DNA of 38,528 nucleotides from Bacillota bacterium (GTDB lineage Bacteria > Bacillota > Clostridia > Christensenellales > Aristaeellaceae), in assembly GCA_023444095.1 (NCBI GenBank), contig JAEZRP010000027.1:1-38528 (forward strand). Direction: 5' to 3'. Position numbers and translations under genes: made by a program. The notes under the pieces are model-generated. The model saw nothing but the letters and a program-made list of their open reading frames with translations, was not told the DNA's origin and searched no databases. The first letter of the stretch is position 1; each line of letters starts with the position of its first letter. Shown piece after piece: positions 15,845 to 24,863 of this stretch.

Positions 15845-16711
15845 TTATGGGATGAGCAGGCGCAGCAACGCTTCCGCAGCCTTTGACGCGGGCTCGCCGC
15901 GCGCTGCGAGCAGAAAGCGGCGCGGGGGGATAGGGGGGGTGGTCCTGACCTCCTCGACCGCGCCTTCCGCGAGCGCACGCTGCGCGAAATCCCGGACCAC
16001 GCAGCCGACGCCGAGTCCGCGCCGGGCGAACTGCACGATGAGGCTGCTGGTCGCAAGCTCGAACGCGGGCACGGGCCGGACGCCGTTTTCTGCGAAAAAC
16101 GCGTCGACGTACCGCCGCGTCGAGGTATCCTTTTCGAGCAGAACGAGGGGGCGCGCGGCAAGTTCCGGGAGCGGGAGCGGGCGCGCGGGCGCGTCCGAGG
16201 GGCGCGCGACGAAGATATCCTCGATCTCCCGGAGCGGGATCGCGCCGGGGAAGTCGGCGGGTTCCGACACCACGCCGAAGTCGATCACGCCCGCCTCGAG
16301 CTTTTTGAGTGTCTCGGGCGTCGGGCCGTTGGTGATCGTGACGCGCACGCCGGGATAAAGCCGATGGAATTCCTCGAGTCGGGGCAGGAGAAAAAATTCG
16401 AGCGTCATGTCGCTCGCGCCGACGGTGATCTCCCCATCCTCGAGCGAGGTGAGCGCCCGGACGCGCCTTTCGCCCTGCCAAAGCCGTGCGATGCCCTCCT
16501 GCGCGAAAGGGAGGAGCGCTTTTCCCTCGGCGGTCAGCACTACGCCTTTGGGCGTCCTTCTGAACAGCGCGCACGAAAGCGCCGCCTCGAGCTGACGGAT
16601 GGTCTGGCTGAGCGCGGGCTGAGAGACGTAGAGCGCCTCCGCCGCGCGCGTGATGGAGCCTGTCTGCGCCGCCGCGAGGAAGGCGCGGTACCAGTCGAGG
16701 CTGATGTCCAT
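15845..16711 (-). CDS. LysR-family transcriptional regulator
   Basis: This 288-residue regulator has the standard layout: an N-terminal winged helix (about 1-60: YRAFLAAAQTGSITRAAEAL, then VSQPALSQTIRQLE), a linker helix and a two-lobed periplasmic-binding-protein-like effector domain (about 90-288). The ligand is unknown. AAGGAG lies 5 bases before the ATG. It is divergent from the AraC-type gene and lies 85 bp upstream of purA on the same strand, with a separate purA promoter in between. LysR proteins often regulate the divergent neighbour. Confidence 0.94.
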   Translation of the reverse strand: MDISLDWYRAFLAAAQTGSITRAAEALYVSQPALSQTIRQLEAALSCALFRRTPKGVVLTAEGKALLPFAQEGIARLWQGERRVRALTSLEDGEITVGASDMTLEFFLLPRLEEFHRLYPGVRVTITNGPTPETLKKLEAGVIDFGVVSEPADFPGAIPLREIEDIFVARPSDAPARPLPLPELAARPLVLLEKDTSTRRYVDAFFAENGVRPVPAFELATSSLIVQFARRGLGVGCVVRDFAQRALAEGAVEEVRTTPPIPPRRFLLAARGEPASKAAEALLRLLIP

Positions 16712-16719
16712 AAATTCTC

Positions 16720-16772
16720 CTTATGATAAGTCGTAATGCCATTATATTATTGCGGATTTATTGAACTGTCAA
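16720..16772 (-). promoter_or_regulatory. Promoter and palindrome of the LysR-type gene
   Basis: On the minus strand a perfect TTGACA (16772-16767), 17 bp spacer and TAATAT (16749-16744). An overlapping TATAAT (16746-16741) is 20 bp away. An 11 bp palindrome CTTAT-g-ATAAG (16720-16730) covers the upstream half of the ribosome site and may be an autoregulatory site. Confidence 0.65.
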
Positions 16773-16837
16773 GCGCAAGAAAGGGCAAGACGGCGCGGAC
16801 GCGGGCATGGTAGGATATTTTTGGGAGGTGGGGGAAC

Positions 16838-17680
16838 GTGGATTTCGCGAAGATCGCGGAGGCGATGAAGCATATCGAGGCGCATCTGGACGAGGATGTC
16901 GATCTGGACGCCGTCGCGCGCCAATTTTTCTTTTCGCCGTACTACTTTCACAGGGTATTCACGGCCATCGTAGGTGTGCCCTTCGCTTCCTATGTCAGAA
17001 GCCGACGGCTTCTTAAGGCGTGCGCGCTGCTCGCGGCGACGGACGGAAGCATCACGGCGATCGCGCTCGACTGCGGCTTCTCGTCCGCGCAGGCATTCGC
17101 ACGGGCGTTCCGGCGCGCGCACGGAATGTCGCCCGGCGCGTACAGGCGGCTGGGCCGCGTACCGGAGGTCGAGGCGATCGACGATATGATTGTCAAGTTC
17201 ACCAACAGACTGAAGGGAGGAATTTTTGTGAATCCAAGGATCACGAAGATGAGCGCGCTCGCGGTCGCGGGCGTGTCGGGGGACGGAGCGAAGACGGGCG
17301 AGGTGTGGGAGCGGTTCATGAAGCTGATCGCGGAGGCCGAAGTGCCGAACAAGCTCTCCGGAAGCGGCTACGAGGTCAGGACGTATGACGGGGACGCGTG
17401 CGAGGTGCACGTGGGGTACTCGGTTTCGGACGTGCCGGGCGCGCCGTATACCGCATATCAGCTTCCGGCGGGCGATTACGCGGCGTTCGACGTGTATGTT
17501 TCGCGCGGCTACGACAGCGAGAACTCGGCTATGGATACGTGGCTGCGGACGAACGAGGCGGGATGGCGCGAGCGGCTGGTCAATGGGAAGCACGTGGCGC
17601 TCGAATACTACGACGAGCGATTCAATGGCGAGGAAGAAGGCTCCATCGTCGAGATTCGTATCCCGATTGAAAAAGGCTGA
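16838..17680 (+). CDS. AraC-family regulator with GyrI-like effector domain
   Basis: This 280-residue regulator has an N-terminal AraC/XylS double helix-turn-helix (about 5-105: the LDAVARQFFFSPYYFHRVF helix and the IALDCGFSSAQAFARAFRR helix, then GMSPGAYRR) and a GyrI-like/AraC effector-binding domain (about 130-280) similar to the multidrug-sensing parts of Rob and BltR-type regulators. The start is a GTG at 16838 after GGGAGGTGGGGG. An internal in-frame GTG at 17228, preceded at 7 bases by AAGGGAGGA, falls exactly at the domain border. The cupin gene follows after 62 bp. Confidence 0.9.
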   Translation: MDFAKIAEAMKHIEAHLDEDVDLDAVARQFFFSPYYFHRVFTAIVGVPFASYVRSRRLLKACALLAATDGSITAIALDCGFSSAQAFARAFRRAHGMSPGAYRRLGRVPEVEAIDDMIVKFTNRLKGGIFVNPRITKMSALAVAGVSGDGAKTGEVWERFMKLIAEAEVPNKLSGSGYEVRTYDGDACEVHVGYSVSDVPGAPYTAYQLPAGDYAAFDVYVSRGYDSENSAMDTWLRTNEAGWRERLVNGKHVALEYYDERFNGEEEGSIVEIRIPIEKG

Positions 17681-17742
17681 CGGCTATGCTATGATGGATT
17701 CGTCAGGGACAAGCCCGCGAGGGCGGGCGGAAAGGCCGGGAA

Positions 17743-18216
17743 ATGAGCATGGGAGAAGTCATTTTCGCGAGCGCGAAGGATTCGGAGGTCATGCACAGGG
17801 ACGATCATCCGGGCTACGAGTTCTATCGGCACGACCTTGTGCCTACGCAGAAGGCGGAGATGTGCACGATGGGGCTCTACGAGGTGCCGCCGGGAAAGTC
17901 CGCGTATCCCTACCACTACCACCTCAAGAATGAGGAGGTCTTCTACATCATCTCGGGCAAGGGGCTCCTCAGGACGCCGAAAGGCGAGCGCGTCGTCGGC
18001 CCCGGCGAATCCGTCTTCTTCCCCACCGGTGAGGCGGGCGCGCACAAGATCACCAATATCTCCGATACCGAGACGCTCGTCTACCTCGACTTCGACGTGC
18101 GCCACGACCTCGACGTCTGCCTCTACCCCGATTCCGGCAAGGTCGGCATCTGGGGCCGCGGCGTGCGCGAGCTCCACAAGGTCGACGCACAGGTGGGATA
18201 TTACGACGGGGAGTGA
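17743..18216 (+). CDS. Cupin-domain protein
   Basis: This 157-residue single-domain cupin binds a metal through YHYHLKNEEVFYIISGKG (H-x-H-x3-E) and a later H in AGAHKITNIS, with the GES turn before FFPTG. Such small cupins are often sugar-related or sensing proteins; the substrate is unknown. The start is weak: the ATG at 17743 follows CCGGGAA, and the ATG two codons later is equally possible. It probably belongs to the AraC-type transcript. Confidence 0.85.
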   Translation: MSMGEVIFASAKDSEVMHRDDHPGYEFYRHDLVPTQKAEMCTMGLYEVPPGKSAYPYHYHLKNEEVFYIISGKGLLRTPKGERVVGPGESVFFPTGEAGAHKITNISDTETLVYLDFDVRHDLDVCLYPDSGKVGIWGRGVRELHKVDAQVGYYDGE

Positions 18217-18240
18217 CGTGGGAGACGAGAGGAATGGCGG

Positions 18241-18289
18241 GGCGCTGCCCCGGATCCCGCTCAAGGACAGTTTCCCTTGAGAATCCCGG
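18241..18289 (+). repeat. 49 bp repeat, copy 1
   Basis: The unit begins GGCGCTGCCCCGGA, has an internal inverted repeat CTCAAGG/CCCTTGAG and ends in GAATCCCGG. It matches copy 2 (18497-18545) on the opposite strand, with the same length of 49 bases, 14 identical bases at one end and 9 at the other. This resembles the short palindromic dispersed repeats of clostridial genomes. Confidence 0.7.
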
Positions 18290-18439
18290 TATAAGGGAAA
18301 GTTTATGTTGATCCATCAGGGGCACAGGCCCCCCCTCGCCGCTGCGTTTGCTCATAGGGAAGCATTCGCTCATTCCTTCGCGAAACGGATTCATCAATCA
18401 GCGAGAAACTCCCGTATGGCACACCTGTAGCTAAAGTCA

Positions 18440-18467
18440 GTCGCTCGGGGTTTCGACCCCGAGCGAC
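18440..18467 (-). terminator. Hairpin with UUCG-type loop, possible GH2 operon end
   Basis: GTCGCTCGGGGT (18440-18451) and ACCCCGAGCGAC (18456-18467) form a perfect 12 bp stem with a TTCG loop. It lies about 85 bp past the GH2 stop on the minus strand, where the following bases are TGACTTTA. The absence of a clean T-run on either strand makes the direction uncertain. Confidence 0.5.
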
Positions 18468-18496
18468 CGACGGTTAAAATAGGAGGATCATCCAGT

Positions 18497-18545
18497 CCGG
18501 GATTCTTAAGGGCCAGTGGCTCTTGAGTGAGTCCGGGGCAGCGCC
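18497..18545 (-). repeat. 49 bp repeat, copy 2 (inverted)
   Basis: Reverse-complement partner of the repeat at 18241-18289. It keeps the internal near-palindrome CTTAAGGGCC..GGCTCTTGAG and lies 6 bp past the GH2 stop. The two copies enclose 207 bp, so the whole 305 bp could be one MITE-like unit with long imperfect ends; I see no target duplication. Confidence 0.7.
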
Positions 18546-18551
18546 TCGGCG

Positions 18552-21122
18552 TCACCTCGTCCTCAACGTGATCCCCGCAGCATATCTTCCGGCGTTTCTC
18601 CCGTACACCGCGAGGCCGTTGGTGGCCTTGAGGGTGAGGGTGAGCTTGCCGCGCGCGGCGATGGCGGTGATGAGCCGGGAGGGGACGCGGACGCGGATGC
18701 GTTCGCCGTAGGAGCCGGCTTCGTCGAGCTTGCGAACCTCAGGCTGGTAGTGCCAGGAGAGCACGCCGCGCGCGTCCGCGTCGTCGCCGACGAGCAGGTG
18801 ACGCGCCACTTCAACGCCGTCGATCAGGCAGACGAGGTCCGAAACAGGCCTGTCCTCGTCGGTCATCCAATAGGAGTTCGGGAACGCGCCCCGGTCGACG
18901 AGGTATCCGCGCATGAAGCCCAGGTCCTGCTCGTCCTTCGCGGGCGCGCCGCCCATGTCCTTGGTGAGCACGCGCTTCGCGCCAAGCTCGAGGAAGATTT
19001 CGATGTCGTGCGGCTCGCCGGAGACGGGGATCTCGTACGACACGCTGCCCGCGCTGCCCAGGCACAGCTTCTCGCCCTGGATCGCCGTCCAGCGATGGGT
19101 GAATCCCTCGCTCGCGCCGGAAGAGACGGGAACCTCAATCTCGTTCGCGGGCAGCGCGGCGCGCACGTCGAAGGTCGTGAAGTTGCGGGTGACGATTTCA
19201 TCGCCCGACTTCAGATACACGCTCAGGACCGCTACGGCGCCTTCCGGCGGCATCGTCAGGGGAATCGGCGCCAGCGGATTTGTGCCGAGCGTGCAGGAAC
19301 CGATGGGGAATCCGCCCTTCGCGTCCGAGATGCGCCCGTCGAGGGAGTCGTGCCAAAGTTCCCATTCGACGGTAAGCCCCTTCTCCGCGTGTGCGCGGGT
19401 GAAACTCGAGAGCGCGCAGGGGATCTCCAGCCGCGCGCCCGCGTCCACAGTCTGGCAGGGCGGGCAGTCGAGCGCGAGGAAGTCCTGCGCGTGCAGGTCT
19501 TTCACGCCCATGCCCTGGCAGAAGTCCCCGTAGCCAAAGTCCTTGTCCCGGTCGTCGATGCGGTAGTAGCCGTTGAATTCGTTCACCACGTCGTGAAATT
19601 CCGTGAAGATAAAACCGTTGATGTTCCCGTGGAGGCGGAATTCGTTGAGCATGTAGCGATACTGCCACGCGATATCGCTGTCGCCCGCGGAGCCGTCCAC
19701 GCCCCACACCATGCCGCATTCGCTGTTCATGAGCGGCGCGCCGTTCTGAGCGTTGCCCTCTGTGTAGTTGAAAGCCGAGTCGGCGTAGGTGTTTTCCGCA
19801 ACCTTTTTGATGTGATCGCGCACGTTCTCGTAGCCGTTGATGTAGAAGTGCCAGGTGTTGATGTCGGACTCGACGTGGTCGTAGTTGCAGGGGGAGTTGT
19901 CCTCCACAAGCCGTGTCGGATCGTTTTCTTTCGCGCGATGATACACGCTCCGCACCCACTCCTGCGTCTCCGGCAGGTACTTCCGCGCGCCCTTCGGTCC
20001 GGTGAACAGCCCCCAGGTCTCGTTGAACATGACCCACGAGAAGATCGAGGGATGGTTATAATCCCGGTCGAAGGCGTCCGGCCACTCGCTCTCGTAAGCC
20101 GCGCGCGCCTCCTCGTTGGGCTCTCCCCAGAAGCAGGGCATGTCCTGCATGATGAGCACGCCCAGCTTGTCCATCCAGTAGAGCTTGCGCGGCTCCTCGA
20201 GCTTGATGTGGATGCGCGCCATGTTAAGCCCCAGCCGCTTGAGCCGCCACGCCTCGTCGCGCATGTCCTTGTCTGTGGGATAGGTGAAGTGGCCCGCCGG
20301 GTGGAACGCCTGATCGAGCGTGCCGTTGATGTATAGGGGCTCGCCGTTCAGGAGGATGCGCCCGTCCTTCGCCGCGATCTCGCGGATGCCGAAGTACGTG
20401 GATACCACGTCGTCGCCCAGCGTCAGCGTCCCCTCGTAGAGGTCCGGCGCGTCCGGCGACCATAGCCGTGGATTCTCGAACTTCATTTCGATCCGCACGC
20501 GTCCGCCCTCCGCCGCGCCGGAGAAGGAGTTTCCGCCAAACGCTGCGGTCAGGATCGCCCCGTCGGGCGCGGAAACGGCGGCGGCCAAAGCGACCGCTCC
20601 GTCGATTTTCGTCTCGAAGCGGAAGGCTTCGATGAAATCCGTCCCGCGCGCTTCGAGCCACACCGTCTGCCAGATGCCCTGGATGTCGCCGTAGCCCTGC
20701 TTTCCATAGCTCTGCGTCTCGCGCCGGAAATCCTCCGTCCGCACGACGATCTCGTTCTCGCCCGCGCGCCAGACGCGCGTCACGTCGACGTCGAACTGCG
20801 TATAGCCTCCACGGTGCGCCTTTACGTGTGCGCCGTTCACGTACACGTCGGTCAGGTAGTCGGACGCGCCGACGCACAGGAACACGCGGCCCGGGGCGAA
20901 AAATTCCGCCGTCCGCCGGTACCAGCCGATACCCGGCACGTTTTCGCTCACGCCCGAGAGCGGGCTCGACCACGAAAACGGCACCGTGATCTTCCGGTCG
21001 TAGCCGCCCGGCGCGTCCTCCGCGCCCGTTTCGCGCAGCAGCTTGAAGTCCCATTCCCCGTTGAGGTTTTTCCAGTTTGCCCGCGCCCGGTCCGGGCGCG
21101 GGAACTCCGGCTTTGGAATCAT
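18552..21122 (-). CDS. Glycoside hydrolase family 2 protein
   Basis: This 856-residue GH2-type enzyme is of the beta-galactosidase/glucuronidase/mannosidase class. An N-terminal sugar-binding domain (about 15-160) comes first, then an immunoglobulin-like domain (about 165-250), the TIM barrel (about 255-545) and a C-terminal region of about 300 residues. The acid/base is N367-E368 in FSWVMFNETWG, the nucleophile is E468 in LMNSECGM, and H425 in NTWHFY is also conserved. There is no signal peptide, so it acts in the cytoplasm on imported saccharides. The substrate cannot be set from sequence. GAGGA lies 7 bases before the ATG; the gene starts 10 bp after the GH116 stop and is last in the operon. 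Confidence 0.92.
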   Translation of the reverse strand: MIPKPEFPRPDRARANWKNLNGEWDFKLLRETGAEDAPGGYDRKITVPFSWSSPLSGVSENVPGIGWYRRTAEFFAPGRVFLCVGASDYLTDVYVNGAHVKAHRGGYTQFDVDVTRVWRAGENEIVVRTEDFRRETQSYGKQGYGDIQGIWQTVWLEARGTDFIEAFRFETKIDGAVALAAAVSAPDGAILTAAFGGNSFSGAAEGGRVRIEMKFENPRLWSPDAPDLYEGTLTLGDDVVSTYFGIREIAAKDGRILLNGEPLYINGTLDQAFHPAGHFTYPTDKDMRDEAWRLKRLGLNMARIHIKLEEPRKLYWMDKLGVLIMQDMPCFWGEPNEEARAAYESEWPDAFDRDYNHPSIFSWVMFNETWGLFTGPKGARKYLPETQEWVRSVYHRAKENDPTRLVEDNSPCNYDHVESDINTWHFYINGYENVRDHIKKVAENTYADSAFNYTEGNAQNGAPLMNSECGMVWGVDGSAGDSDIAWQYRYMLNEFRLHGNINGFIFTEFHDVVNEFNGYYRIDDRDKDFGYGDFCQGMGVKDLHAQDFLALDCPPCQTVDAGARLEIPCALSSFTRAHAEKGLTVEWELWHDSLDGRISDAKGGFPIGSCTLGTNPLAPIPLTMPPEGAVAVLSVYLKSGDEIVTRNFTTFDVRAALPANEIEVPVSSGASEGFTHRWTAIQGEKLCLGSAGSVSYEIPVSGEPHDIEIFLELGAKRVLTKDMGGAPAKDEQDLGFMRGYLVDRGAFPNSYWMTDEDRPVSDLVCLIDGVEVARHLLVGDDADARGVLSWHYQPEVRKLDEAGSYGERIRVRVPSRLITAIAARGKLTLTLKATNGLAVYGRNAGRYAAGITLRTR

Positions 21123-21132
21123 TTCTTTATCC

Positions 21133-23622
21133 TCATTTCACGAATGTGATTTCCTTTTCGGCGGTCGCGGCGGATTCGAGCACCGCGCGCGCGCCCTCGA
21201 CGCGGAAGGCGGCCTTCGCGCCGTCGATCCTGATCTCAGCCGGGAGAAACGGCAGCTCGAAGGACCGCACCTTCACAGGCTTTCCTTCGACCGTCAACCG
21301 CGCGCCCTCGCCGATCTCGGCCTTCCCCCAGGAGCCCTTCATGAACCACATGCCGTTAAAGTCACCGGGCAGTTTGGGCTCAAAGCGCATGTACCCCGCG
21401 CCCGCGTCGCACACAAAGCCCCCGTAGATGGGGATGAGCGCGAACGCGGCCATCGAGCGGGAGTAGTTCGATCCGCACTCGATCTCGTTGAAGGGGTTGC
21501 GCTTTTTGCCGTCGTAGCGGTCGCGCACCGCCGCGATCATCCGTTCGCCCTCCTCAAGGAAGCCCTCCTGGATCATGAGTCCGGCGGCTGCGTATTCGAA
21601 GCCGGTCATGGTTTCCTCGCAGTAGGGGATCGAGATCGCGGGCTTTTTGGAGCCCTCCGGGTACGCGCACATGATGGTGCCCGCCTCCCCGTTCAGGCTG
21701 AACACGCGGCAGGGATTCGCAAATTCGCGCATCGCGGGCTTGAAGTTGTATTTGTAGAGGCTCCGGAGCGCGACTTTGAGCTTTTCCGGCTCGTAGATCT
21801 CGCCTAAGCCCATGAGGTTGGCGTGCCACTGGGCCAGCGCCTGGTCGATGATGAGCCCGCCCCCGATCTGGTACTTGAGCTCGCCCGTCTCCTCGTTGTA
21901 ATAGCCCATCACGCGCCCGTTCCAGTCGTTTTTGTCGTCGTAGCGCAGAAGCTGGCTCTTGTCGTTGAGGTCCACCTTGTGGTCGTAGTATTCGCCGTTG
22001 AAGAGCTCCTCGTTGAGGAATCTTTTGCCCTTTTCAAAGAGCGCGTCGTATTCCGCCGGGTCCTCACCCACGGCCTTCGCCATCTCGGAAGCCGCCTTGA
22101 GCGCTCCGAGATAGAAGCCCTCGAGCCATGCGTTCGGGCCGAAGAGTTCCATGTCGAGCGTGTGGTGCTGTCGCCCGTCGATCACGCCGTCTCGATCCGG
22201 GTCCCACTTGACGTCGGAATCAAGCCACGCGAATTCGAGCGCGCGCCTGACCGACGGCCATATCCCGCGCAGCCAGCTCTCGTCCCCCGACAGCTTCCAC
22301 TCCCGGTACGCCTGCATGACATAGCCCATCTGGCCGTCCACGCACGGCATGCGCCACCAGAAGCCGCGTCCCGGCGGCAGCCTGAGCCGGAAGGAGATGC
22401 GCCCGTCCTCCATCTGGCTGTACTTCATTTCGTTCTCCCGCGCGCTGCGCTCGAGCGCGGGGAAGAGGTAGGGGAGCGCGTACGCGTAGTTCCAAACGTG
22501 CTGGCAGGTGCCCTCGCAGCTCCCGCCCAGTTCGCTCAGGCCCTCCCAGCCGTAGAACGAGCCGTCCTCGAGCCGAAGGCACACGGGCGTCACGAGAATC
22601 GAGAGGCTCGCGCCCGCCGCGTCGAGCGCCTTCTCCGGCAGGGTCGACGAATAGAGCGCTTCGCGGAACCGTGCGGTCGCGTCTTCGAGCCGGTCCCAGT
22701 TCTTTATGCCGTATTCGCCCGCGTCGCGGGCGGAGGAAAAGCGCGTGGCGTACCAGTTTTTCCACGACAGGTTTCCCTCGTCCCAGTCGTTGACCACGGT
22801 GGGGTAGTACCAGGAGAGCAGGAAGCGCGCGCGGCCCGTCTCGCCGGGCTTCAGCGCGAACCGCGCCTCCACGGTGCCCCTGTCCTTTCCGGGGTCCTCG
22901 TACGTCCGCTTCGGCAAGAAACCCGGGCGCGAAAACCCATTCCAGTACATCGTCTGGCCGTCGAACCAGCCGCCCCGGAACCAGTGGGTCTGAACCGAGC
23001 AATCCTTCGCGTCGGTCAGGACGCAGAGTCCGTTTTCGCCTTCCGCCATGGAAAGGCCGCCCGGGATTTCGGCGTTGACGCCCTGTTTGAACGCCGCGCC
23101 GAGGGTGAACGCCGCCGTGTATGTGATTTCCTCGTCCGCCGTATTCTCGATCTCCACCGTGAAAAACGCGCACGGCAGGCTCGAATCGTCCTCGTTCATG
23201 GGAATGAAGGAAGAAAACGCGATAAGGGACGGTTTCCCGGGGAAGCGGTGGTCCGAAAAGTCAAGCCGCGCGAACGGGAACGCCGCGGTCATCGCGCAGG
23301 ACTCAAAATGCGGAAAGCCCGCCATGGTGCCCTCGGCGGGGCCGTAGCCGAAGCCGAAATGGTCGTATTTGCAGCCGCCGTACTTGCCGGAGAGGTCGCG
23401 CACATGGTCCCCCTGGAGAACGAGCGCCTGAACGCCCGACTTCGTCTCGGCCTTTACGGCGAAGTGCGTGAACGGATTGATGCGTCCCTTCGCGGGGCGG
23501 TTCTCGATCTCCCAGTCGGTCAGCGCGCCGTTTCCGGCGAGCCCGACCGAGCCCGCGCCGATGCCGCCCACGGGCATCGATACTTCGCGGGCATATTCCC
23601 CCTCATACCGGAATCCCCTCAC
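21133..23622 (-). CDS. GH116-family (DUF608/GBA2-like) glycosidase
   Basis: This 829-residue protein has the GBA2_N beta-sandwich domain (about 1-320, starting with MPVGGIGAGSVGL) and an alpha6/alpha6 catalytic barrel (about 325-775). Family hallmarks are the CEGTCQHVWNYAYALPYLFP block and DGRQHHTLDMELFGPNAW. By motif, E370 and D490 are the candidate nucleophile and acid/base. Known family members split beta-glucosides or beta-xylosides, and human GBA2 splits glucosylceramide. No signal peptide is present. It starts with GTG after AAAGGGGGA, 13 bp behind the DHHW gene, inside the five-gene operon. Confidence 0.9.
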   Translation of the reverse strand: MRGFRYEGEYAREVSMPVGGIGAGSVGLAGNGALTDWEIENRPAKGRINPFTHFAVKAETKSGVQALVLQGDHVRDLSGKYGGCKYDHFGFGYGPAEGTMAGFPHFESCAMTAAFPFARLDFSDHRFPGKPSLIAFSSFIPMNEDDSSLPCAFFTVEIENTADEEITYTAAFTLGAAFKQGVNAEIPGGLSMAEGENGLCVLTDAKDCSVQTHWFRGGWFDGQTMYWNGFSRPGFLPKRTYEDPGKDRGTVEARFALKPGETGRARFLLSWYYPTVVNDWDEGNLSWKNWYATRFSSARDAGEYGIKNWDRLEDATARFREALYSSTLPEKALDAAGASLSILVTPVCLRLEDGSFYGWEGLSELGGSCEGTCQHVWNYAYALPYLFPALERSARENEMKYSQMEDGRISFRLRLPPGRGFWWRMPCVDGQMGYVMQAYREWKLSGDESWLRGIWPSVRRALEFAWLDSDVKWDPDRDGVIDGRQHHTLDMELFGPNAWLEGFYLGALKAASEMAKAVGEDPAEYDALFEKGKRFLNEELFNGEYYDHKVDLNDKSQLLRYDDKNDWNGRVMGYYNEETGELKYQIGGGLIIDQALAQWHANLMGLGEIYEPEKLKVALRSLYKYNFKPAMREFANPCRVFSLNGEAGTIMCAYPEGSKKPAISIPYCEETMTGFEYAAAGLMIQEGFLEEGERMIAAVRDRYDGKKRNPFNEIECGSNYSRSMAAFALIPIYGGFVCDAGAGYMRFEPKLPGDFNGMWFMKGSWGKAEIGEGARLTVEGKPVKVRSFELPFLPAEIRIDGAKAAFRVEGARAVLESAATAEKEITFVK

Positions 23623-23635
23623 CCGAAATCCCCCT

Positions 23636-24835
23636 TTACTCGTCGTGAAACAGCCTGTACCCGTGCAAAACCACCATCTGGCGGCTGTAAGACATGATGA
23701 CGTGGTCGGGCTTCAATTCCTCCACGAATTCGGTCGCGTCCCGGTCGGTCTTGCGCATGTCGACCAGGTATACGTCCCGCGCGACGAGCGAGAGAAACGC
23801 CCCGACCGGTGCGCCGTAGGAATCCTTGAACACGAGGAGGGTCACGTCCGGCGCGGCTTCGTTGTGGAAGTGCTCGAAATTCTCGGTGAGTCCGTACGCC
23901 TTGTAGGCCCGTATGTCCCAGCCCTCCCCCTCGAGGCACTCCCACTTGATGGCCGAATCGCGGAACGGGCCGGTCACCTCAGTGATCGTGCCGTTCTGGT
24001 TTGTGGTGCGCGTGATCTCGGTCTCGTAGCGCGGCCAATAGAGCACGTAGTCGTCCGGCACGACGCGCGCGGCGCCGATGCGCTGGCCGTACTTTCCGAG
24101 GAATTTCTCCGGGAACGTCTCGCTCTCGAACCGCCCGGGGTCGAGAGGGCCAGCGTCGACGCCCACATTCTCCGCGAGCGCGCGCGCGACGCTCAGCGCG
24201 GCGTAGGGCGTCCAGTGCTGATCGGTCCGCAGAACCAGCTTCGCGGCGGGGATGCCCTCGAGCGCCACGCGGCTGTCGATCACGTCGATGTCCGCGCCCC
24301 GGAGGGTCGAGACGATTTCATCGCCCAGTTCATCGCCCCAGTCGAGCTGCGCGTAGCCGCCGGTCAGCTTGTTCTCGGCGTAGTTGGTCGGGTGTTCGTA
24401 GACGTAAGTAAACGGCACGTCAAGCTGGGCGGAGAACCGGATGATCTCCTCGAGGCAGTCCGAGATGTCGGCCGGCATCTGGATGTCGTACAGGTCGCCC
24501 GTGGGGAGTTTCACCATGTTCGCGTCGCCGGTCGTGATCATGTTCTTGCCCATGCCGTACTGGATGCCCGCATTGATCTTGCCCAGATCGTCCTGATGCC
24601 ACAGCTTTTCTCCGAACACCGCCTCGAACGACTTGATCCGTGCGGAAAAAAGGTCGAGCGCGCCGTAGTCGTCCGGCAGATATTCCTTGAGCTGAGACAT
24701 GATCCGCGCGGAGTTGAGAAGCGCGGTGGCGTTCGGGAAGACGGTCTTCGCGCCGAACGTGAAGATGAGAAGGATCAGAAACGCCGCGAGGACGGCGTCC
24801 ACGACCCTCGAGAGTCTTGTCGTCTTTTCACCCAT
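23636..24835 (-). CDS. Membrane-anchored DHHW/AlgJ-like (SGNH) protein
   Basis: This 399-residue protein has an N-terminal membrane anchor (about 11-30) and an extracytoplasmic SGNH-like domain. D205-Q-H-W208 in RTDQHWTPY matches the D-x-H-W motif of the DHHW and AlgJ/AlgX families, and S339 in FKDSYGAP would be the nucleophile serine. AlgJ/AlgX-type proteins add or remove O-acetyl groups on exported polysaccharides. No MBOAT acetyl-donor partner is in this window, so the donor is unknown. AAAGGATC lies 5 bases before the ATG. It follows the epimerase by 28 bp, suggesting work on the same glycan. Confidence 0.82.
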   Translation of the reverse strand: MGEKTTRLSRVVDAVLAAFLILLIFTFGAKTVFPNATALLNSARIMSQLKEYLPDDYGALDLFSARIKSFEAVFGEKLWHQDDLGKINAGIQYGMGKNMITTGDANMVKLPTGDLYDIQMPADISDCLEEIIRFSAQLDVPFTYVYEHPTNYAENKLTGGYAQLDWGDELGDEIVSTLRGADIDVIDSRVALEGIPAAKLVLRTDQHWTPYAALSVARALAENVGVDAGPLDPGRFESETFPEKFLGKYGQRIGAARVVPDDYVLYWPRYETEITRTTNQNGTITEVTGPFRDSAIKWECLEGEGWDIRAYKAYGLTENFEHFHNEAAPDVTLLVFKDSYGAPVGAFLSLVARDVYLVDMRKTDRDATEFVEELKPDHVIMSYSRQMVVLHGYRLFHDE

Positions 24836-24863
24836 TGTTTGATCCTTTCACAGATGGCTGGAG

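Larger units (their letters stand above)
18217..18551. other. Gene-free stretch with inverted repeat pair and hairpin
   Basis: No gene is visible in these 335 bp. The interval holds two inverted 49 bp repeats at its edges and a 12 bp GC-rich hairpin between them, listed separately. The remaining sequence contains no protein or RNA I recognise. Confidence 0.6.
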
